NCBI RefSeq assembly: GCF_038023995.1
Contig: NZ_CP150660.1
Location: 1,858,501 to 1,922,500 of the forward strand
DNA from: Polaribacter atrinae
Lineage (GTDB): Bacteria; Bacteroidota; Bacteroidia; Flavobacteriales; Flavobacteriaceae
Direction of reading: 5' to 3'
Length of the DNA: 64,000 nucleotides
A model generated the notes under the pieces. The model ran no database searches. It saw only the letters and a program-made list of their open reading frames with translations, and was not told where the DNA came from. The position numbers were made by a program, and so were the translations under genes. Within the stretch, counting starts at the first letter, position 1. Every line of letters starts with the position of its first letter. Shown here one piece after another: positions 1 through 9,705 of this stretch.

Positions 1-1
1 A

Positions 2-1486
2 CAAGTAGAAAATGCTGCTTTTTCTTATGCAGATCCAAAGAAAACAGCAAAACCAGAAGTGCTACATGTTTCACCAGAAATGGCTACTGAATTAGGTATT
101 TCTGAGGAAGACACACAATCAGAATTCTTTAAAAATATTGTAACCGGAAACGAAATTTACCCAAATACAAAACCGTATGCCATGTGTTATGCAGGACATC
201 AATTTGGAAATTGGGCAGGACAATTAGGCGACGGAAGAGCTATTAATTTGTTTGAAGTTGAACACCATACTAAAAACTGGAAAGTACAATTAAAAGGAGC
301 TGGCGAAACTCCGTATTCTAGAACTGCAGATGGTTTGGCTGTTTTACGGTCGTCCGTTAGAGAATATTTATGTGCAGAAGCCATGTTTCATTTGGGCGTG
401 CCAACCACAAGATCTTTGTCTTTAAGTTTGTCTGGTGATAATGTTTTAAGAGATGTTTTATACGATGGAAATCCGGCTTACGAAAAAGGTGCTATTGTTT
501 CTAGAATTTCTCCTTCATTTCTACGTTTTGGTAGTTTCGAAATTTTTGCAGCTAGAAAAGACCTAAAAAACTTAAAAGGTTTGATGGATTATACCATTAA
601 ACATCATTTTGCACATTTAGGAAAACCATCCAAAGAAAATTACATCAACTTTTTTAAGGAAGTTTCAGAACGTACTTTAAAAATGATTATTCATTGGCAA
701 CGTGTTGGTTTTGTACACGGAGTAATGAATACAGATAACATGTCTATTCTTGGTTTAACCATAGATTTTGGGCCTTATGGTTGGTTAGAAGGGTTCGATT
801 TTGGTTGGACACCGAATACAACCGACATTCAGCATAAACGCTATAGATACGGAAATCAACCAAATATTGGTTTGTGGAATTTGTATCAACTAGCCAATGC
901 GTTGTATCCAATTATTGAAGAAGTAGACCCTTTAAATGCTATTTTAGAACAATATAAAATCGATTTTGAAATACAATCTTTACAGATGATGAAATCTAAA
1001 TTAGGTTTATCTACTTCGGATGAAGACGATCTAAAATTGATTCAGAATTTAGAGGATACTTTACAATTAGTAGAAACAGATATGACGATCTTCTTTAGAA
1101 ATTTAAGCAATTTTACAGGTGATAAATCGGGTTTAAAGTTGATAAAAGAAGCTTTTTACGACTTTGAAAACATTTCTGATGAAGTAATACATAATTGGGA
1201 TTTGTGGTTCAAAAAATACGATGAAAGACTTCAAATAGAACGAATTTCATCCGAAGAAAGAAAAGAAAAAATGGATTTGGTTAATCCTAAATATGTGCTT
1301 AGAAACTATATGTCTCAAATGGCAATTGATGAAGCAGATAACGGAAATTACGCTTTAATTGATGAATTATTTCAACTCTTAAAAAATCCATATGCAGAAC
1401 AAACAGAAAACGAAAAATGGTTTGCAAAAAGACCAGAATGGGCAAGAAATAAAGTAGGTTGCTCTATGTTGTCTTGTAGTTCATAA
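2..1486 (+). CDS. selO: SelO/YdiU family protein AMPylase (5' end outside window)
   Basis: The reading frame is open from base 2 and the first residues already match the family (SYADP, then VLHVSPEMA), so the true start lies left of the window and the GTG at 59 is internal. SelO is a pseudokinase that transfers AMP from ATP to protein Ser/Thr/Tyr hydroxyls and is linked to redox stress. Visible family motifs are QLGDGRA, LKGAGETPYSR, VLRSSVREYL, FVHGVMNTDNM (catalytic and metal-binding region) and IDFGPYGW. The C-terminus ends CSMLSCSS; the penultimate Cys region corresponds to the selenocysteine site of animal SelO. About 495 residues are visible, close to full family length. Confident on family. 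Confidence 0.95.
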   Translation, partial: QVENAAFSYADPKKTAKPEVLHVSPEMATELGISEEDTQSEFFKNIVTGNEIYPNTKPYAMCYAGHQFGNWAGQLGDGRAINLFEVEHHTKNWKVQLKGAGETPYSRTADGLAVLRSSVREYLCAEAMFHLGVPTTRSLSLSLSGDNVLRDVLYDGNPAYEKGAIVSRISPSFLRFGSFEIFAARKDLKNLKGLMDYTIKHHFAHLGKPSKENYINFFKEVSERTLKMIIHWQRVGFVHGVMNTDNMSILGLTIDFGPYGWLEGFDFGWTPNTTDIQHKRYRYGNQPNIGLWNLYQLANALYPIIEEVDPLNAILEQYKIDFEIQSLQMMKSKLGLSTSDEDDLKLIQNLEDTLQLVETDMTIFFRNLSNFTGDKSGLKLIKEAFYDFENISDEVIHNWDLWFKKYDERLQIERISSEERKEKMDLVNPKYVLRNYMSQMAIDEADNGNYALIDELFQLLKNPYAEQTENEKWFAKRPEWARNKVGCSMLSCSS

Positions 1487-1502
1487 AACTATTTACAAAT
1501 TA

Positions 1503-1535
1503 AGACCTCACAGGTTTTAAAAACCTGTGAGGTCT
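1503..1535. repeat. Perfect 33-nt palindrome (REP-like)
   Basis: Two perfect 16-nt arms (AGACCTCACAGGTTTT at 1503-1518 and its complement at 1520-1535) flank a single A. It sits between selO and the aldo/keto reductase. It could work as a terminator for selO, but the T-run after it is poor. From memory, the GACCTCACAGGTTT arm resembles a dispersed palindrome of flavobacterial genomes; copy number cannot be checked here. Confidence 0.8.
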
Positions 1536-1552
1536 CTTAAAATAATACAAAA

Positions 1553-2497
1553 ATGAAATTAGGATTAGGAACCGCAGCTTTAGGAAGACCTCAATACATT
1601 AATGTTAGAACAGAAGAATGTGATAATTCTGACTTAACGGAATTTAGAAACCAGAGTTTTGCTGTTTTAGAAGAAGCTTATCATTTAGGAATTCGTTATT
1701 TTGATACGGCTCCAGGTTACGGTTTAGCAGAAGAATTATTGTTAGAATGGGTACAAACCAAAGATGACAATTCTATTGAAGTTGCTACAAAATGGGGGTA
1801 TACGTACACCGCAAATTTTGATGCAAACGCAACGGTTCACGAGGTAAAAGAGCATAGTTTGTCTAAATTAAATGAGCAGTGGAATTTCTCTAAACAACTC
1901 CTCCCCTATTTAAAAGTGTATCAAATTCATTCTGCAACTTTAGAAACTGGTGTTTTAGAGAATACCGAAGTTTTAGAACAATTGGCTTTCTTAAAAAAGG
2001 AATACAATCTAAAAATAGGATTAACCACAACAGGAACTAACCAAGTTGAAGTCATTAAAAAAGCTTTAAATGTTTTGGTTGATGGAGCGCCAGTTTTTGA
2101 TTTATTTCAAGTAACCTATAATTTTTTAGATCAAAGTTTAATAGAAGTTTCAGCGGAATTAGTTCGTCAAAATAAATCGATTGTAATTAAAGAGGCTTTG
2201 GCAAATGGAAGAGTTTTTAAGAATGAAAACTACCCAAATTATACAAAAATGTACGCCACTTTAGAAAGTTTATCAAAAAAACACAACGTTGGTGTGGATG
2301 CTATTTCATTAAAATATTGCGCACAAACAATTCCGGAAAGCAACGTTTTAAGTGGTGCAAGTTCTACTAAACAGTTAAAACAGAATTTAGAAATGAATTC
2401 TTTTACCTTATCTGCTGATGATATAGAAACTTTAAATTCTTTAAAAGTTTCTCCAGATGCATACTGGACAGAAAGAAAACAATTACAATGGAATTAA
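1553..2497 (+). CDS. Aldo/keto reductase
   Basis: NAD(P)H-dependent oxidoreductase of the AKR family, 314 residues, cytosolic, no signal peptide. The catalytic tetrad is visible: Asp and Tyr in RYFDTAPGYG, Lys in VATKWG, His in YQIHSA. A TIM-barrel pattern runs through IGLTTTG, FDLFQVTYN and SIVIKEALANGR. The substrate cannot be told from sequence; the short C-terminus resembles the bacterial D-threo-aldose/galactose dehydrogenase-like branch. The last 10 nt overlap the MsrA-like gene, so the two are probably co-translated. Confidence 0.88.
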   Translation: MKLGLGTAALGRPQYINVRTEECDNSDLTEFRNQSFAVLEEAYHLGIRYFDTAPGYGLAEELLLEWVQTKDDNSIEVATKWGYTYTANFDANATVHEVKEHSLSKLNEQWNFSKQLLPYLKVYQIHSATLETGVLENTEVLEQLAFLKKEYNLKIGLTTTGTNQVEVIKKALNVLVDGAPVFDLFQVTYNFLDQSLIEVSAELVRQNKSIVIKEALANGRVFKNENYPNYTKMYATLESLSKKHNVGVDAISLKYCAQTIPESNVLSGASSTKQLKQNLEMNSFTLSADDIETLNSLKVSPDAYWTERKQLQWN

Positions 2498-3006
2498 CCA
2501 AAATTGCTTTTGGTGGTAGTTGTCATTGGTGTACAGAAGCCGTTTTTCAAACTCTAATTGGAGTAGAAAAAGTGGAACAAGGTTGGGTTGCATCAACAGA
2601 AACAAATAATAGTTTTTCTGAGGCTGTTATTGTTCATTTTAATATCGAAAAGATCGATTTAAAAACGCTTATTGAAATCCATTTATTAACGCATAAAAGC
2701 ACGAGCAACCATTCTATGAGAACAAAATATCGGTCTGCGATCTATTATTTTTCTCATCAACAAAAACAAGAAAGTTTAAAAATTATTGAAGAATTACAAG
2801 GAAGTTTCAGTGATAGCATTATTACTAAAACATTAGAATTTAAAAACTTTAAACCTTCTACCGAGGAATTTCAAAATTATTATCAATCGAATCCAAATAA
2901 GCCATTTTGTAAAAATTACATCAACCCAAAGTTGAACCTTTTAGTAAACCAATTCTCTAAAAACATAGACAAATGTAAAGTTCCTCACCTTATTTCGACT
3001 ATTTAA
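2488..3006 (+). CDS. Divergent peptide-methionine (S)-S-oxide reductase (MsrA-like)
   Basis: 172 residues beginning with the MsrA active-site block, here GGSCHWCTEAVF (Cys12, Cys15) instead of the usual GCFWCxE. MsrA reduces methionine-S-sulfoxide with Cys as nucleophile. The family's downstream substrate-binding block, usually H-x3-DPT then QGxDxGxQYRS, is degenerate here: HLLTHKSTSNHSMRTKYRS keeps only the His and the YRS end. ATG at 2488 lies inside the preceding gene. It may be a specialised paralog with altered substrate; the fold assignment is good, the activity is less sure. Confidence 0.78.
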   Translation: MELTKIAFGGSCHWCTEAVFQTLIGVEKVEQGWVASTETNNSFSEAVIVHFNIEKIDLKTLIEIHLLTHKSTSNHSMRTKYRSAIYYFSHQQKQESLKIIEELQGSFSDSIITKTLEFKNFKPSTEEFQNYYQSNPNKPFCKNYINPKLNLLVNQFSKNIDKCKVPHLISTI

Positions 3007-3021
3007 AAAATCAAAAAAAGA

Positions 3022-4239
3022 ATGAACACTGTAAGATTAGAAATTAAAAATAGGAAAGGCTTAAAATTACAAGCATATTTAGAATTACCTGCAAACCAGA
3101 AACCAAATCAATTTGCCATTTTTGCACATTGTTTTTCTTGCAACAGTAATTTTAATGCAGTAAAAAACATCAGTCGTTCTTTATCTAATCACGGTTTTGG
3201 CGTTTTACGTTTCGATTTTACAGGCTTAGGAAGAAGTGAAGGTGAATTTGCCGAAAGTCATTTTTCTGCCAACGTGGAAGATTTGTTAGATGTGAGTGCT
3301 TTTTTAGAAGAAAATTATAAAGCACCTTCTTTATTAGTGGGTCATTCTTTAGGCGGAGCAGCAGTTATTGTAGCTGCATCAAAACTAGAAAACATAAAAG
3401 CCGTGGCAACGGTTGGCTCACCAGCAACAGTGAGTCACGTAACACATTTATTTTCTCATGGAATGGAAGAAATTCCAGAAAAAGGTGACGTAGAAGTTAA
3501 AATCGGAGGTCGTCCTTTTAAGATAAATCAAGAATTTGTAAACAATTTTCATAAAACAGATTTACCAAAAATCATCAAAAATTTACGTAAGCCAATTCTG
3601 GTAATGCACGCTCCTTTTGATCAAGTAGTGGGTATAGAAAATGCGCATGAAATTTATCATAATGCCATGCATCCAAAGAGTTTTGTAAGTTTAGATGATG
3701 CAGATCATTTATTATCAAAATCATCAGATAGCATTTATGTGGGTAATATGATTGGTACTTGGGTAGAACGTTATTTTGAGCCAGAAGAAAACAGCATGAT
3801 TTCTACAGATGGTGAACAGTTAGTTGGCCATTTAAACCTGTTAGAAGATAATTTCACAACATCTATTCAGACTAAAAAGCATTCTTTTATTGCTGATGAA
3901 CCTGCAAATGTTGGTGGTGATGATTTTGGCCCTTCTCCGTATGATTTTTTAAGCGCAGGTTTAGCAGCTTGTACAGTAATGACTTTAAAAATGTATGCAG
4001 AACGTAAAAAATGGGATTTACAAGAAGTCTTTGTGTATATTACTTATTCTAAAGAACACAGCGACGATTTAAATATTGATGTAGAAAAACCAACTCGTTT
4101 TGATCATTTACAAAAGAAATTGAAGTTTGTAGGTAATTTAGATGATAAACAGAAACAACGTTTAAAAGAAATTGCAGCTAAATGTCCGGTTCATAAAACC
4201 TTACAAAGTGAAGTTATTATTGATACTGAATTAGTCTAA
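3022..4239 (+). CDS. Bifunctional alpha/beta hydrolase-OsmC protein
   Basis: A two-domain fusion. Residues 1-250 form an alpha/beta hydrolase with nucleophile elbow GHSLGG (Ser109), acid candidate in HAPFDQVVG and His in DDADHLL. Residues 270-405 form an OsmC/Ohr-like domain with the two peroxidatic/resolving Cys positions, Cys317 in AACTVM and Cys388 in KCPVHKTL. OsmC domains reduce organic hydroperoxides; the hydrolase may release or process acyl peroxides (inference). This fusion is recurrent in bacteria. It follows MsrA by 15 nt, giving an oxidative-repair flavour to the cluster. Confidence 0.92.
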   Translation: MNTVRLEIKNRKGLKLQAYLELPANQKPNQFAIFAHCFSCNSNFNAVKNISRSLSNHGFGVLRFDFTGLGRSEGEFAESHFSANVEDLLDVSAFLEENYKAPSLLVGHSLGGAAVIVAASKLENIKAVATVGSPATVSHVTHLFSHGMEEIPEKGDVEVKIGGRPFKINQEFVNNFHKTDLPKIIKNLRKPILVMHAPFDQVVGIENAHEIYHNAMHPKSFVSLDDADHLLSKSSDSIYVGNMIGTWVERYFEPEENSMISTDGEQLVGHLNLLEDNFTTSIQTKKHSFIADEPANVGGDDFGPSPYDFLSAGLAACTVMTLKMYAERKKWDLQEVFVYITYSKEHSDDLNIDVEKPTRFDHLQKKLKFVGNLDDKQKQRLKEIAAKCPVHKTLQSEVIIDTELV

Positions 4240-4252
4240 CTTAAAACCATAC

Positions 4253-4528
4253 ATGATGAACCTCATAGAAAATATTAAAAATTACTTTGATTCTAAAGTA
4301 GAAGGAAACACTTCTACAAAAGCACCTGTAGGAATTTGCCCAAACTGTTGGGGAAAACAAGAATGGGAAGGTGAATTTTACAAACAAAATAAAGGAAATA
4401 AATTGGTTGGAAACGATCAAACGTATAATAGCTTTATCAATAAAATTGTAGAAAAAAATGTGAGTGGCATCACAATAAATGAAGATAATTATGAATGTGA
4501 AACTTGTAAAATAGGTTACAAAGAATAA
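4253..4528 (+). CDS. Small Cys-rich hypothetical protein
   Basis: 91 residues with two CxxC pairs, ICPNCWG near residue 28 and CETCKIGY at the C-terminus, which could bind one zinc as a split ribbon. No signal peptide or membrane segment. It begins 13 nt after the hydrolase-OsmC gene and is probably the last gene of that operon. ATG at 4253 and at 4256 are both possible starts. No characterised family is recognised; conserved short proteins of this form are common in Flavobacteriaceae. Confidence 0.75.
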   Translation: MMNLIENIKNYFDSKVEGNTSTKAPVGICPNCWGKQEWEGEFYKQNKGNKLVGNDQTYNSFINKIVEKNVSGITINEDNYECETCKIGYKE

Positions 4529-4607
4529 GAGTCTGAAAAAAGTTTTGTTTAAAGCTCAAATCGTTAAATTTTAGCAAAAGAGTTAAAAAATTATGATATA
4601 AGGACAA

Positions 4608-4635
4608 TTTGAATAGAAATAGCAAGTTACATTTG
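4608..4635 (+). promoter_or_regulatory. Candidate promoter of tamB-tamL
   Basis: TACATTTG at 4628-4635 matches the Bacteroidota -7 box TAnnTTTG. A TTTG at 4608-4611 could be the -33 element, with a 16-nt spacer that is slightly short. Expected transcription start is near 4641. Confidence 0.5.
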
Positions 4636-4646
4636 CACAACTAAAA

Positions 4647-7600
4647 TTGTCAGTTACAGTGTCTAAAAAAATAAAGAATAAAAAATATCGATTCTTAAGG
4701 AGATTCTTACGAGTTTTTTTAGGGTTTATCATTCTTGTTGGTTTTTTAATACTCTTTATTAGAAGCCCTTGGGGACAAAGTATTATTGTTGATAAAGCAG
4801 TAAACTATGTTACCGATAAAACAAACACAAAAATCACTGTAGACAAGCTTTTTTTAACATTTAAAGGAGGCTTGCAATTAGAAGGTTTATATCTAGAAGA
4901 TACCAAAGGAGATACTTTAGTTTATTCTAAATCTTTAGAAGCAAATCTACCTCTTTTGGCAATGATTAAAGGTGGTGGCGTTGGTGTAGACAATTTAGAA
5001 TGGCATGGTCTACGTGCCAATATTATAAGAAAAGACAGTCTTTCTGGGTATAATTTTCAATTTTTAATAGATGCATTTGCATCAGAAGACTCCACTCCTG
5101 TTGTAGAAGAAACAGTTTCTGAACCTATAGATATTGTTCTTGGAAATCTTGATTTATCAGATATTAATGTTGTTTTTAAAGATGATGTATTAGGAATTGA
5201 CAGTCATTTTAAAATTGGAAATCTAACTGCCAATATGGATAAAGTTGATTTGCAAAAAATGATTTTTAATGCTGATAAAATTACTCTTTCTAATTCAAAT
5301 ATTAGACTTATTCAAACACCTGTAATTTCAAATACGTCAACTACAGAAAGTATTTTACCCACTTTATCTGTAAATAAGCTTTCTCTTAAAAAGGTTGAAG
5401 CTTATTTTGAAAATCCGCAAGACAAATTAATTGCTGATGTACATATTGATGAATTTTACACAGAAATCCCTGAAATAAATTTATCTGAAAACCGCATTCA
5501 TCTTACTACTGTTGAGTTTAAAAATTCTGATATTCTTTTAAAAACAGCTTCAACAAATACAACAAACATTAAAGAAGCATCTACCAACAAAGAGATCGCA
5601 ATTAACTGGCCAGATTTTGATGTGCAAATAGATGCTATCAACTTAGATAACAACAAGATTCAGTATTTTGTAAATAACGCGAAAGTTGTCAAAAACAAGT
5701 TTAATCCGAATGCACTTGTTTTAGAAGAATTCACCTTAAAAGCTTCCGATATTTTCTTAAAAGACAAAAAATCAGGTTTGCAATTAAGTGCTTTTGATTT
5801 TTATGAAAAATCAGGATTTAGGTTAAGAAAACTGGTATTAAACACAGAAATAACAGATACAGAATTAAAAGTTTCTAATCTTAAAGTCTCATTAGGAAAA
5901 AGTATGATTGCTGGTTTTGCAAATGCTAATTATAAATCACTTTCTCAATTAATTTCATCACCAGAAAACACAAAAATTAACTTAGGTATTCCGTCTTTCT
6001 CACTCTTTTTAGAAGAACTTTTTACGTTTCAGCCCAGTTTAAAACAAAACGAATATGTAGCTAAGTTAAGTAAAGAAGAACTTTTCGGAAAAATAAATAC
6101 TAATGGAGTTTTAGCTGATTTAAACATTACCAACACCAACATTAATTGGGGTGAACACACCAAAATATCTTTAGACGGAAACATTAAAAACAGCACAAAT
6201 TTAGATAAACTACAACTGAACATTGCTAATTTTACGGCAAAGACAAAACGAAAAGATCTATTGCAAATTGTAGATGAAAAAGCATTAGGCATTCATTTAC
6301 CAGAAGACATTTTAATAACGAGTAATGCAAAAGGAACTTTAAGTAACATTGTTACCAATACAAAAATAAAGACATCGCAAGGTATTGCAACAATTACAGG
6401 AAACTTTAAAAACAAGGCTAAAATTAGCTATAGTACCGATATCAAAATTGAAAACTACAATGTAGGTACTCTTTTAATGAATCCTAATTTCGGTGAATTA
6501 AGTGTCCAATTAAACTCCGAAGGAAGCGGTAAAGATCTCCAAGATTTAGACGCCACTTTAAAAACAACCATTTCTAAATTTCAATTAGAAAAGTATGAAA
6601 TTAAAGACTTACAAATAGAAGGAAATTTTAAAAACAGGGTTGGTAAAATTACTTCCAATTATAAAGATAAAAATTTAAACTTAGATTTAATTGCCAATGT
6701 AAATTTAGACTCTATAAACACAAAAGCAACTGTAAATTTAAATCTAATTGGTGCAGATTTAGAAGCGCTTGGTTTAATGCAGCGAAAGGTAAAAACGGGT
6801 ATGGAACTTTCTTTAGACTTTAAAGGAAACCAAAAAAAGTACACGGTAAATAGCAACATAAAAAATGGTGTAGCCATCTACAACAACAGAACATTTTTAG
6901 TAGGAGATTTTACTGTTAATGCTTTTGTAGATAAAGACACAACGGCTGTTTCTATCAAAAATAAAATGATTGATTTAAATTTAGAATCAAACACAGACCC
7001 ACAAACATTTAGTACTGCCTTACAGCGTCATGTTGCCAGTTACTTTTATAGAGACGTTACTATTTCTGACAGCATAAAAAACCCAGTAAATTTAAAATTA
7101 AAAGCAAAAATTTCTCAAACACCACTTTTAAAAGATGTCTTTTTGGTAAATTTAAAAGATTTAGACACCATAAATATTGATGTTAATTTTAAAGAGAAAA
7201 AACAAAAACTGACGGCTAAAATTACAGCTCCTCACATTAATTTTAGTGATAACGAATTAGACAGTTTGTCTTTTTCTATGCTTACAGATAAAGAAGACTT
7301 CAATTTTAACTTAGGCTTTAAAGAAATTACCGCAGGACCTTTAAACGTGCCAAAAACAATTATTACAGGGATTCAACAAAACAACGAATTATCACTTAAT
7401 TTTTTAGGTTTCTACAACGGTGAAAAATTAATGAATGTAAACACCAAAATCACTGGTAACAGCGATAAATTAACGTTTACTATAGACCAAGACAGTTTAT
7501 TGTTGAATAGTAATAAATGGAAAATCCCTAAAACCAATGCTGTTGTATTTGAAGATAATAAACTCTCATTTTCCGACTTTAAAATTAGTAAAGGCAATCA

Positions 7601-9698
7601 ATCTATAGAAATTACAGATAAAATTCCGCGTATTACAAAAGATCATATCGCTGTAAATTATAAAAACTTTCAAATCAATGAAGTTTTTAATTATTTAAGT
7701 CCAGAAAATGAAATTACCACAGGAATTTTAAATGGCGATTTTATTTTAGAACAACCTTTTGGAGATACAGGTATTATTGCCAATCTAGATATTAGTCAAT
7801 TACAAGTATTAAAAACGGACTTTGGTAAATTAAGTTTAGATGCCAAATCTTTAGAAAACGGAAAGTATGATTTTAATGCTGCATTAAAAGAAGGTACTAT
7901 AGATTTAGATCTAAAAGGAGATTATTTTGTAGATAATAATGATGCTAATTTAAATTTAGACCTACTAATTAACAACTTTAAAATGGAGGCTTTAAACACA
8001 CTTTCATTCGGTGAAATTAAAGAAACCTCTGGTAGTCTTTCTGGAAATTTTAAAGTAACAGGAAAAACATCTGAACCCAAATATAAAGGGAGTTTACTTT
8101 TTACAAATGCCGCTTTTAAAGTTACCAAACTTAACTCGAAATTTAATTTACAAAACGAATCTTTAAATGTAGATAACAGTGGTTTAACATTATCTAATTT
8201 TACAGTTTTAGATGCCGAAAAAAATGCATTAGTTGTTTCTGGATCTATAAATACTAAGAGTTTTATAAACCCTACATTTAATTTAGACATTAAAGCGAAT
8301 AAATTTAGAGTGCTAAATGCCACAAAGAAAATTAATGAATCTCTTTACGGAAAAGTTTCTTTTAATGTTGATGCAAAACTAACTGGAGATTTACAAGTCC
8401 CTAAATTAAGCGCAAAATTAGTGGTTGGTTCAGATACTGATGTTACTTATGTAATGCCTTCTAGTTACGCAAACATCGAGGAAAGAGATGGTGTGGTTGC
8501 TTTTGTAAATAGAGAAAACCCGGATGCTATTTTAACTCAAAAAGAAGAACAAACAGCAATAATTACAGGGTTTGACCTAAATGCAGTCTTAAAGATTGAT
8601 AAGAAAGCTGCAGTAAAAGTTATTATCAACAAAGAAACTGGTGATAATTTTAAAATTTCTGGTGATGGTGATTTTATTTTATTAATGACACCAAATGGTC
8701 GTTTGACATTAACAGGAGCTTATGAAGTAGCTAGCGGACATTACGAACTTAACTTGTACAATGTTGTAGATAGAAAATTTGTTTTAGTTCCTGGAAGTAG
8801 AATTTCTTGGGCAGGAGATCCACTGGATGCTAAGTTAGACATCCGCACAAGCTATACCTTAAAAACATCTGCTTCTACCCTAATGGCTTCACAAACATCT
8901 GGTGAAGATTCATCAACCAAAAACAAATACAAACAAGTACTGCCTTTTAATGTCTATTTAAATATTGGAGGAGAATTGTTACAACCAAAAATATCTTTTA
9001 ATTTAGACATGCCAGAAGACCAACAAGGTGCAATTAGCGGTCAGGTTTATGAACGTGTGCAGCAAGTGAATCAACAAGAAGATGAATTAAATAGGCAAGT
9101 TTTTTCTTTGTTAGTTTTAAATCGATTTTATCCAGATGCTGGAAGTGATGGTAGTTCTGGTGGTTTTGCAACCATTGCTAAAAACAATTTAAATGATGCC
9201 GTTTCTGGACAATTAAATTCTTTTTCTGATAAAATTCTAGGAAGTTCTGGCATAGAATTAGACTTTGGTTTAAATAGTTTTACAGATTACCAAGGTGATG
9301 CTCCAACCGATAGAACACAATTGGATGTTGCTGCTCAAAAAAAATTATTTAATGACCGTTTAACTGTTAGAGTTGGTAGCGAAGTAGACATACAAGGTAG
9401 CAGCTCTACGGAAGAAAAATCTCCATTAATTGGTAATGTTAGTTTAGAATATAAAATTACAGAAGATGGCAGATACCGTGTTAGAGGTTTTAGAAAAAGT
9501 GAATTTGAAAATGTTATTGACGGACAAACTATTGTAAGCGGAATTGCATTAATTTTCACCAAAGAATTTAATGAATTTCATCAACTTTGGGATTCTATTT
9601 TGAGTGCTAAAAAAGACAGTGAAACTAAAAAGAAAGAAGACGAACAAACAGCACCCAAAACAACAAATAATACTGAAAAATCAGAAAATAAAAAGTAA
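4647..9698 (+). CDS. tamB: Translocation/assembly module protein TamB
   Basis: 1683 residues. One N-terminal membrane anchor (FLGFIILVGFLILFIRSPWG, roughly residues 24-43) is followed by a very long AsmA/TamB-type repetitive beta region and the conserved C-terminal TamB (DUF490) domain, seen in PNGRLTLTGAYEVASGHYELN, FNVYLNIGGELLQPKI and SFNLDMPE. TamB spans the periplasm and helps outer-membrane protein assembly or lipid transport with an Omp85 partner. The start is TTG 4647; GTG 4659 in the same frame fits the likely transcription start better. The Omp85 partner starts 7 nt after the stop, so they form an operon. Confidence 0.93.
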   Translation: MSVTVSKKIKNKKYRFLRRFLRVFLGFIILVGFLILFIRSPWGQSIIVDKAVNYVTDKTNTKITVDKLFLTFKGGLQLEGLYLEDTKGDTLVYSKSLEANLPLLAMIKGGGVGVDNLEWHGLRANIIRKDSLSGYNFQFLIDAFASEDSTPVVEETVSEPIDIVLGNLDLSDINVVFKDDVLGIDSHFKIGNLTANMDKVDLQKMIFNADKITLSNSNIRLIQTPVISNTSTTESILPTLSVNKLSLKKVEAYFENPQDKLIADVHIDEFYTEIPEINLSENRIHLTTVEFKNSDILLKTASTNTTNIKEASTNKEIAINWPDFDVQIDAINLDNNKIQYFVNNAKVVKNKFNPNALVLEEFTLKASDIFLKDKKSGLQLSAFDFYEKSGFRLRKLVLNTEITDTELKVSNLKVSLGKSMIAGFANANYKSLSQLISSPENTKINLGIPSFSLFLEELFTFQPSLKQNEYVAKLSKEELFGKINTNGVLADLNITNTNINWGEHTKISLDGNIKNSTNLDKLQLNIANFTAKTKRKDLLQIVDEKALGIHLPEDILITSNAKGTLSNIVTNTKIKTSQGIATITGNFKNKAKISYSTDIKIENYNVGTLLMNPNFGELSVQLNSEGSGKDLQDLDATLKTTISKFQLEKYEIKDLQIEGNFKNRVGKITSNYKDKNLNLDLIANVNLDSINTKATVNLNLIGADLEALGLMQRKVKTGMELSLDFKGNQKKYTVNSNIKNGVAIYNNRTFLVGDFTVNAFVDKDTTAVSIKNKMIDLNLESNTDPQTFSTALQRHVASYFYRDVTISDSIKNPVNLKLKAKISQTPLLKDVFLVNLKDLDTINIDVNFKEKKQKLTAKITAPHINFSDNELDSLSFSMLTDKEDFNFNLGFKEITAGPLNVPKTIITGIQQNNELSLNFLGFYNGEKLMNVNTKITGNSDKLTFTIDQDSLLLNSNKWKIPKTNAVVFEDNKLSFSDFKISKGNQSIEITDKIPRITKDHIAVNYKNFQINEVFNYLSPENEITTGILNGDFILEQPFGDTGIIANLDISQLQVLKTDFGKLSLDAKSLENGKYDFNAALKEGTIDLDLKGDYFVDNNDANLNLDLLINNFKMEALNTLSFGEIKETSGSLSGNFKVTGKTSEPKYKGSLLFTNAAFKVTKLNSKFNLQNESLNVDNSGLTLSNFTVLDAEKNALVVSGSINTKSFINPTFNLDIKANKFRVLNATKKINESLYGKVSFNVDAKLTGDLQVPKLSAKLVVGSDTDVTYVMPSSYANIEERDGVVAFVNRENPDAILTQKEEQTAIITGFDLNAVLKIDKKAAVKVIINKETGDNFKISGDGDFILLMTPNGRLTLTGAYEVASGHYELNLYNVVDRKFVLVPGSRISWAGDPLDAKLDIRTSYTLKTSASTLMASQTSGEDSSTKNKYKQVLPFNVYLNIGGELLQPKISFNLDMPEDQQGAISGQVYERVQQVNQQEDELNRQVFSLLVLNRFYPDAGSDGSSGGFATIAKNNLNDAVSGQLNSFSDKILGSSGIELDFGLNSFTDYQGDAPTDRTQLDVAAQKKLFNDRLTVRVGSEVDIQGSSSTEEKSPLIGNVSLEYKITEDGRYRVRGFRKSEFENVIDGQTIVSGIALIFTKEFNEFHQLWDSILSAKKDSETKKKEDEQTAPKTTNNTEKSENKK

Positions 9699-9705
9699 CT
9701 GAATT

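Noticed and set aside
199..384. Minus-strand open frame inside selO
   Set aside because: It is the antisense shadow of a highly conserved coding region; no start context or family match.
7922..8323. 133-codon minus-strand open frame inside tamB
   Set aside because: Antisense to a repetitive AT-rich gene where long open frames arise from codon bias; the peptide has no family features.
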